NCBI GenBank assembly: GCA_030697975.1
Contig: JAUYOQ010000073.1
Location: 1 to 10,343 of the forward strand
DNA length: 10,343 bases
Direction of reading: 5' to 3'
Source of the DNA: Nitrosopumilaceae archaeon
GTDB taxonomy: Archaea; Thermoproteota; Nitrososphaeria; Nitrososphaerales; Nitrosopumilaceae
Below are positions 6,504 to 10,343 of the stretch, one piece after another (the stretch's first letter is position 1; each line of letters begins with the position of its first letter). The position numbers and the translations under genes were made by a program. Below the pieces are notes generated by a model. It was given only the letters and a program-made list of their open reading frames with translations, had not been told where the DNA came from and searched no databases.

Positions 6504-7139
6504 TTAAACTAACTTTGTTACAGAATAAATTCTATTTTCAAAGTTTGCAGTTTTAAAATCTAGTTTGTTTTCTGGATCCTGTTTTCTTGACTTGCTTAGC
6601 TTCTCAAGATAAACAAGTGACTCGCCTTTGAATCCAACAGACGAACCATAAATGGCATCAGTCAGCATTGTTCCATGGTCACCACGCTTTACATCATCGG
6701 CAATTTCATAGAACTTGATTGCTTCTCGCTTCTGAACTGGAGTTCCAGTTGCCTTGTTAAACGCAATTGCAATATACACACCGTTGTTTTTTACTGCAAC
6801 AAGTATCTTGTGATTCTTTCCTGATTTTCCAGGAATTGCTTCATTTATCAAAACTTCACACTTGTGATACATGCTTGAAACATATGCAAAAAATCGATAT
6901 TGGCCAAACATGCCTTTTTCATCATCTTCACATTCAACAAATACTCGATGGAGTCGCTCAAGTGCTTTATCATTCATGCTTTGTAGTCTGTCATCGAGTC
7001 GTCCCCTCTCTAATAGCTCAGACTCGCAATCCTTTGCAATTAGATGCAAGATAAAGTCTGGTAGATTATAATTTTTAAGATTAGCAACAAACGCACCTGC
7101 CTGTGACATGCCAAACTTTGGAAAACCTTTTTTAACCAT
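6504..7139 (-). CDS. Conserved-looking protein of unknown function, 5' end uncertain
   Basis: At least 211 residues from ATG 7139, converging on the zincin-motif gene with only 26 bases between stops. I do not recognise the family. The N-terminal third is helical and charged (AKDCESELLERGRLDDRLQ, then LERLHRVFVECEDDEKG). The C-terminal half looks alpha/beta (NHKILVAVKNNGVYIAIAFN, KFYEIADDVKRGDHG, then GESLVYLEKLSKSRKQ). There is no signal peptide or membrane segment. The frame stays open without a stop from 7140 back to 7205 and reads as good protein (WGDRFRDLIYPEKSE before VTIK-M), but it holds no ATG, GTG or TTG. A leaderless-type ATG at 7204 would join it after a one-base shift in a G run. 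The true product may therefore be about 233 residues, or this copy may be frameshifted. Confidence 0.7.
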   Translation of the reverse strand: MVKKGFPKFGMSQAGAFVANLKNYNLPDFILHLIAKDCESELLERGRLDDRLQSMNDKALERLHRVFVECEDDEKGMFGQYRFFAYVSSMYHKCEVLINEAIPGKSGKNHKILVAVKNNGVYIAIAFNKATGTPVQKREAIKFYEIADDVKRGDHGTMLTDAIYGSSVGFKGESLVYLEKLSKSRKQDPENKLDFKTANFENRIYSVTKLV

Positions 7140-7204
7140 TTTTATTGTTACCTCGCTTTTTTCAGGATAAATTAAATCCCTGAACCTGTCCCCCCAAACA
7201 CCAT
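7140..7204 (-). other. Frameshifted 5' extension of the 211-residue gene
   Basis: On the minus strand an ATG (7204-7202) begins MVFGG and would stop after ten codons (MVFGGTGSGI). Its frame crosses a run of six G (plus-strand C at 7190-7195). Adding one G, or a -1 ribosomal slip on GGG-GGG, puts it in frame with GDRFRDLIYPEKSEVTIK, leading straight into the downstream ORF. A TATA-like TTATAAAC (7231-7224) sits about 23 bases upstream of that ATG. The cause (programmed slip, phase-variable tract, mutation or sequencing error) cannot be decided here. Confidence 0.45.
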
Positions 7205-7223
7205 ACTACTATATCGTTTATAG

Positions 7224-7231
7224 TTTATAAT
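7224..7231 (-). promoter_or_regulatory. TATA-like box ahead of the ATG at 7204
   Basis: TTATAAAC on the minus strand is the best archaeal TATA match in the 198-base divergent gap and lies 23-24 bases from the ATG at 7204. It supports 7204 rather than 7139 as the natural start. A weaker A/T stretch (TTTAATTTAT, 7176-7167) lies 32 bases from 7139. Confidence 0.45.
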
Positions 7232-7306
7232 TGTTACAAATTCAAGGATCAAAAACATATTAACAAGAAAAAATTCAAACTCGCATTATTTTTCAGGCAT
7301 ACAACC

Positions 7307-7314
7307 ATTAAATT
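7307..7314 (+). promoter_or_regulatory. TATA-like box for acnA
   Basis: ATTAAATT is centred 27.5 bases before the acnA ATG at 7338, suggesting a leaderless or near-leaderless transcript. A GAGG at 7323-7326 lies between, but it would be upstream of the predicted transcript start. The rest of the gap (7205-7306) is A/T-rich, with no ORF or fold that I can support. Confidence 0.4.
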
Positions 7315-7337
7315 CTTGTAAAGAGGTACTAGTTGTT

Positions 7338-9605
7338 ATGGAAATAGAAAGCACACCTGAGCTTGCTTTGAATGTATACAAAAGGCTTGAGGAAAATATT
7401 TCCAAATTTAGAAAATTAGTTGGAAGACCACTTACACTTTCAGAAAAAATTCTAGCAGGCCATCTAGAACAGATGCCAAACAAGGCACCACAGGAGGGAA
7501 AAGACTATGTCTTTTTAAGACCTGACAGAGTCGCACTACAAGATGTTACTGGGCAAATGGTACTGCTACAATTCATGCAGGCAGGCCTAAAACAGGCTAC
7601 ACTACCTACTACAGTCCACTGTGATCATCTGATCCGGGCACAAGTTGAGGGAGAAACTGACATGAAAATTTCTTTAAATGAAAACAGCGAGATATTTCGG
7701 TTCTTAGAGTCATCTTGCAGCAAGTTTGGAATTGGTTTTTGGAAGCCTGGTGCAGGAATAATTCATCAAGTCGTTCTTGAAAACTATGCATTTCCTGGAG
7801 GTCTTATGATAGGAACCGACTCTCATACTCCAAATGCTGGCGGCCTTGGCATGGTTGCAATAGGTGTTGGGGGAATAGATGCAGCAGAGACAATGGCAGG
7901 ACTTCCATGGGATCTGCTTTATCCAAAAAGAATTGGCGTTTATCTGACTGGCAAACTAAACGGATGGACCGCACCAAAAGATATCATACTATACGTTGCA
8001 GGCAAGCTTACAGTATCTGGTGGGACAAACGCCATAATCGAATACTTTGGACCTGGCGCAAAATCAATCAGCTGTACAGGAAAGGCAACCATAACAAACA
8101 TGGGTGCTGAGATCGGTGCAACATGTTCAATTTTTCCATATGATGAAAGAATGGAAAAATATCTTAAAACTACAAATCGTGAAAAAATTGCCGAACTTGC
8201 AAACAAGCACAGAGAACTGCTTGTACCAGATCCTCAAATAGAGCAAAATCCAGAAAAATATTTTGATAAAATAATCAGAATCGACCTTTCAACACTAGAG
8301 CCACACGTGGTAGGACCGCACACACCTGATCTTGCAAGGCCAATATCACATCTGGCTGATGATGTAAGGAAAAATGCATATCTTGATAAAATATCAGTTG
8401 CACTCATTGGAAGCTGCACAAACTCTTCATACGAAGACATGTATCGTGCAGCAAGTATAGCAGAGCAAGCAAAAGCAAAGGGGCTAAAATCCAAAGTTCC
8501 ACTACTTGTTACGCCAGGTTCAGAACAAATCCGTGCAACAATAGAGCGAGACGGACAGATGGATTCACTAAAGGCAATTGGTGCTACAGTTCTTGCAAAT
8601 GCATGTGGTCCATGCATTGGGCAGTGGAGCAGGCCTGAGCTAAAAAAAGGAGAACCAAATACTATAGTTACATCATTTAATCGAAACTTTCCAGGACGAA
8701 ATGATGGAAAAAGAGAGACAATGAACTTTATTGGAAGCCCTGAGCTAGTGATCGCACTTGCACTTGGAGGAAGTCTTTCATTTAATCCACTTAAAGACTC
8801 ACTAGAGACTCCAAGTGGTGCACAATTCAAACTGGAACCGCCAGAAATAGCTCCTGATGTTCCAAGCAAGGGATTTAACAATGCAAGGGATGGCTATGTT
8901 ACACCATCTCAAAATCCAGAAAGCGTTCAGGTAATTATTGACAAAGACAGCAACAGATTGCAAAGACTGGAACCATTTTCACAATGGGATGGAAAAGATT
9001 TTGAAAAACTTGTAGTCCTAGTAAAAACAAAGGGAAAATGTACAACCGATCACATCTCTCCTGCAGGTGCATGGCTGGCCTATAGGGGACATCTTGATAA
9101 GATAAGTGACAACCTACTTCTTGGCGCTGTAAATGCGTTCAACGATGAGGTAGGAAAGGGAAAAAACGTACTAAACAACAAGATAGAACCATTTCCACAA
9201 ATTGCAAGACAGTACAAACAAAATGAAATAAGATGGGTAATAATTGGTGGCGATAACTATGGTGAGGGAAGCAGCCGTGAACACGCTGCAATGACTCCAA
9301 GATATCTTGGCTGTGCAGCTGTTATTGCTAAAAGCTTTGCAAGAATACATGAAACCAATCTAAAAAAACAAGGGATACTTGCCCTGACATTTGCAAACCA
9401 GTCAGACTATGACAGGATAAAAGAGTCTGACACAATTAGTATTGTTGGTCTTGCAAATCTTGAGCAAGAAAAACCGGTAAAATGTATCATACATCATGAA
9501 AACAGTAAAGAAGAAATCTTACTGAATCACTCCTACAACAAATCTCAGATTGAGTGGTTCCGTACAGGAGCTGCACTAAACGTTTTACGCACACGAGTGA
9601 AATAA
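7338..9605 (+). CDS. acnA: Aconitate hydratase, mitochondrial type
   Basis: A 755-residue aconitase interconverting citrate and isocitrate through cis-aconitate in the TCA-type central metabolism. GTDSHTPNAGGLG (159-171), IGVGGIDAAETMAGLPWDL, TGKLNGWTAPKDIILYVAGK and SCTGKATITNMGAEIGAT mark it as the mitochondrial-type branch rather than bacterial AcnA/AcnB or the LeuC-like form. Cys360 (IGSCTNSS), Cys423 and Cys426 (NACGPCIGQW) are the expected 4Fe-4S ligands. FNRNFPGRND (447-456) carries substrate-binding arginine(s). The C-terminal swivel domain has GKCTTDHISPAGAWL and the catalytic-serine motif GEGSSREHAA (642-651). All four domains and the length are intact. It is monocistronic, divergent from the 211-residue gene and convergent with tRNA-Trp only 14 bases beyond its stop. 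The gene name follows function; acn would serve equally. Confidence 0.97.
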   Translation: MEIESTPELALNVYKRLEENISKFRKLVGRPLTLSEKILAGHLEQMPNKAPQEGKDYVFLRPDRVALQDVTGQMVLLQFMQAGLKQATLPTTVHCDHLIRAQVEGETDMKISLNENSEIFRFLESSCSKFGIGFWKPGAGIIHQVVLENYAFPGGLMIGTDSHTPNAGGLGMVAIGVGGIDAAETMAGLPWDLLYPKRIGVYLTGKLNGWTAPKDIILYVAGKLTVSGGTNAIIEYFGPGAKSISCTGKATITNMGAEIGATCSIFPYDERMEKYLKTTNREKIAELANKHRELLVPDPQIEQNPEKYFDKIIRIDLSTLEPHVVGPHTPDLARPISHLADDVRKNAYLDKISVALIGSCTNSSYEDMYRAASIAEQAKAKGLKSKVPLLVTPGSEQIRATIERDGQMDSLKAIGATVLANACGPCIGQWSRPELKKGEPNTIVTSFNRNFPGRNDGKRETMNFIGSPELVIALALGGSLSFNPLKDSLETPSGAQFKLEPPEIAPDVPSKGFNNARDGYVTPSQNPESVQVIIDKDSNRLQRLEPFSQWDGKDFEKLVVLVKTKGKCTTDHISPAGAWLAYRGHLDKISDNLLLGAVNAFNDEVGKGKNVLNNKIEPFPQIARQYKQNEIRWVIIGGDNYGEGSSREHAAMTPRYLGCAAVIAKSFARIHETNLKKQGILALTFANQSDYDRIKESDTISIVGLANLEQEKPVKCIIHHENSKEEILLNHSYNKSQIEWFRTGAALNVLRTRVK

Positions 9606-9607
9606 CC

Positions 9608-9612
9608 TAAAA
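9608..9612 (-). terminator. T-run after tRNA-Trp
   Basis: On the minus strand a run of five T lies eight bases beyond the tRNA 3' end, as expected of an archaeal intrinsic termination signal. It falls within the 14-base gap separating the tRNA from the acnA stop. Confidence 0.4.
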
Positions 9613-9655
9613 ACTTACGTGGGGCCGACCGGAGTTGAACCGGCGACTTACGGGT

Positions 9656-9707
9656 CACTACAGCTCCAAACTCACATCATCTTGTAATCAGTAGCTTAGT
9701 TTAACCT
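9656..9707 (-). other. tRNA-Trp intron 2 (52 nt, canonical 37/38)
   Basis: Adjacent to the ACGGG/CCCGT stem, CTCC (32-35) opposes GTAG with one C-U mismatch at C34. The bulges are AG^A and TG^A, and the intron stem continues GGTT/AGCT then AAACT/AGTTT across a GG bulge. The geometry is canonical, with a relaxed central helix. The intron also contains CTGA (9691-9688) and GATGATG (9681-9675), resembling box D' and box C'. Confidence 0.75.
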
Positions 9708-9716
9708 CTGGAGCCC

Positions 9717-9742
9717 TTAGCGGTGATCTAAACGTAGACACT
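9717..9742 (-). other. tRNA-Trp intron 1 (26 nt, in anticodon stem after position 28)
   Basis: A strict bulge-helix-bulge can be drawn. The central helix pairs GGCG (D-stem 3' end plus G26) with CGCT near the intron's 3' end. The three-base bulges are AC^A and AA^G, and the intron stem starts GTG/CAC directly next to the central helix. Cutting after the second base of each bulge gives exactly the junction needed for the ACGGG anticodon stem. The position is non-canonical. Confidence 0.8.
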
Positions 9743-9795
9743 GTCGCCCTACCAGGCTAGGCTACGACCCCACAACTAATGAGAAAAATTGCTTG

Positions 9796-9803
9796 AATTT
9801 TAA
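9796..9803 (-). promoter_or_regulatory. TATA-like box for tRNA-Trp
   Basis: TTAAAATT on the minus strand is centred about 28 bases before the first tRNA base (9771), matching archaeal tRNA promoter spacing. Confidence 0.45.
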
Positions 9804-9820
9804 GTTATTTTTGCCAACAC

Positions 9821-9828
9821 TTTATTTG
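9821..9828 (+). promoter_or_regulatory. TATA-like box for the gene at 9854
   Basis: TTTATTTG is centred 29.5 bases before the ATG at 9854, so a leaderless or few-base leader transcript is likely. It is back-to-back with the tRNA-Trp promoter. Confidence 0.35.
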
Positions 9829-9853
9829 CAATTACACTTGACGATCATAGAGC

Positions 9854-10343
9854 ATGGTAAGACCTATTTTGTTGATTGCTGGCGCAATACCAGTAATTCT
9901 TGCAATTTTAATTGCAATACCAATGATCACAAAACCTGACATACCATTTAGTGCAGTTGTTCCAACTGACCAAATAGAACTAGAATATACAAAACATCAA
10001 CTGCAAAAAATTTCATTTGGTGTAACTGAAGAGACTCAATCACAAAAAACAGAAATTCTTGTCATAAAAGATGATGGAACAGTTCGCTATAGTGTAATAG
10101 ACAAAGGAAATCCAAAACCAGATCAGCGCTCAACTATCGATGAAGAAAAGATACGAAAACTAACTGCACTAATCAAAGAGACAGGCTTTATGGCTATACC
10201 GTCTGAATCATTTGAGATTGGCGAAGATATTAGCGAGTACACAAAATCTTCACTCAAAGTAACCCTAAATGGACAAACAAGACAGATTCACTGGCCAGAA
10301 CAAAATGCTACCAGCCAGTTTATTCCGCCAATTATAACTATGG
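9854..10343 (+). CDS. Membrane-anchored or secreted protein of unknown function, 3' partial
   Basis: An open frame from ATG 9854 runs off the window after 163 codons. The N-terminus (VRPILLIAGAIPVILAILIA) is a clear hydrophobic segment after a short basic start, so it is a signal anchor or signal peptide with the rest outside the membrane. The following region is beta-rich and polar (KTEILVIKDDGTVRYSVID), then a charged helix (DEEKIRKLTALIKETGF), then SSLKVTLNGQTRQIHWPEQ. The strand-helix-strand order resembles small extracytoplasmic domains in thaumarchaeal envelope proteins, but I cannot name a family. No lipobox cysteine follows the hydrophobic segment. It is divergent from tRNA-Trp. Coding status is supported by uninterrupted length, composition and promoter spacing; no function is proposed. 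Confidence 0.75.
   Translation, partial: MVRPILLIAGAIPVILAILIAIPMITKPDIPFSAVVPTDQIELEYTKHQLQKISFGVTEETQSQKTEILVIKDDGTVRYSVIDKGNPKPDQRSTIDEEKIRKLTALIKETGFMAIPSESFEIGEDISEYTKSSLKVTLNGQTRQIHWPEQNATSQFIPPIITM

Larger units (their letters stand above)
9620..9771 (-). tRNA. tRNA-Trp(CCA) with two introns
   Basis: Removing two introns leaves a 74-nt cloverleaf. The acceptor is 9771-9765 (GGGGTCG) with CGGCCCC and discriminator A at 9620. The D arm is GCCT/GGGC with loop AGCCTGGTA. The anticodon stem ACGGG/CCCGT has loop CTCCAGA, giving anticodon CCA. The variable loop is AAGTC, and the T arm GCCGG/CCGGT has loop TTCAACT. The stem is complete only if A27-C28 (9744-9743) join G29-G31 (9716-9714), and G37 (9708) joins A38 (9655). 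CCA is not encoded. A TATA-like TTAAAATT lies at 9803-9796. An alternative reading without the first intron gives a type II-like tRNA with ACAG/CTGT pairing, but it leaves an impossible CTA anticodon. The cognate synthetase trpS is in this window. Confidence 0.9.

Noticed and set aside
7240..7306. Extra gene or RNA in the divergent gap before acnA
   Set aside because: A/T-rich with no ORF, no stable helices and no conserved-looking motif that I can support.
8234..8881. 215-codon minus-strand ORF inside acnA
   Set aside because: Antisense to the iron-sulfur-cysteine region of aconitase; Ser/Pro-rich shadow sequence despite its length.
9620..9771. Type II (Leu or Ser) tRNA with a long variable arm
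   Set aside because: ACAG/CTGT pairing is possible, but the loop would carry CTA or lack U33. The two-intron tRNA-Trp model gives a complete cloverleaf and good bulge-helix-bulge motifs.
1..10343. Mobile elements, CRISPR arrays, defence islands
   Set aside because: No transposase or integrase-like protein, no regularly spaced repeats and no terminal inverted repeats were seen; gene content is housekeeping. An EVE domain alone is not evidence of a defence system.

Overview
The window looks like the chromosome of an ammonia-oxidising thaumarchaeon (Nitrosopumilus type). It is AT-rich and uses AGA/AGG arginine codons. Its promoters look archaeal, with A/T-rich TATA elements about 26 bases upstream of start codons, which suggests mostly leaderless mRNAs. 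It carries archaeal-type TrpRS and two-subunit PheRS, a tRNA split by bulge-helix-bulge introns, a CFI-box membrane protein of thaumarchaeal type, and a mitochondrial-type aconitase of the kind these organisms use. The species assignment is inference from family recognition; no search was run.

Left part (1-4962): the C-terminal part of a CFI-box membrane-anchored protein; a minus-strand pair, trpS and a 93-residue protein of unknown function whose start overlaps the trpS stop by one base; then, divergently, pheS and pheT with a 10-base overlap. One palindromic A/T box (1877-1884) lies 25.5 bases from the trpS ATG and 26.5 bases from the best pheS start, a TTG at 1907.

Middle part (4963-7337): a 228-base intergenic stretch that folds into several helices, including a three-way junction, and is probably an unidentified structured RNA. 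It is followed by an EVE-domain protein, a stand-alone Lrp/AsnC ligand-binding (RAM) domain protein, an unrecognised protein with an HELAH zinc-binding motif, and a convergent unrecognised gene. The 5' end of that last gene appears to carry a frameshift at a six-G run.

Right part (7338-10343): acnA; a minus-strand tRNA-Trp(CCA) interrupted by two introns, 26 nt in the anticodon stem and 52 nt at the canonical 37/38 site; and the start of a plus-strand protein with one N-terminal membrane segment that runs off the window.

The theme is mostly translation (TrpRS, PheRS, tRNA-Trp) plus central carbon metabolism (aconitase). No mobile element, CRISPR array or prophage was seen. The points most worth checking are the structured RNA at 4972-5146, the frameshifted 5' end at 7140-7204, and the double-intron tRNA-Trp with box C/D-like motifs inside its second intron.
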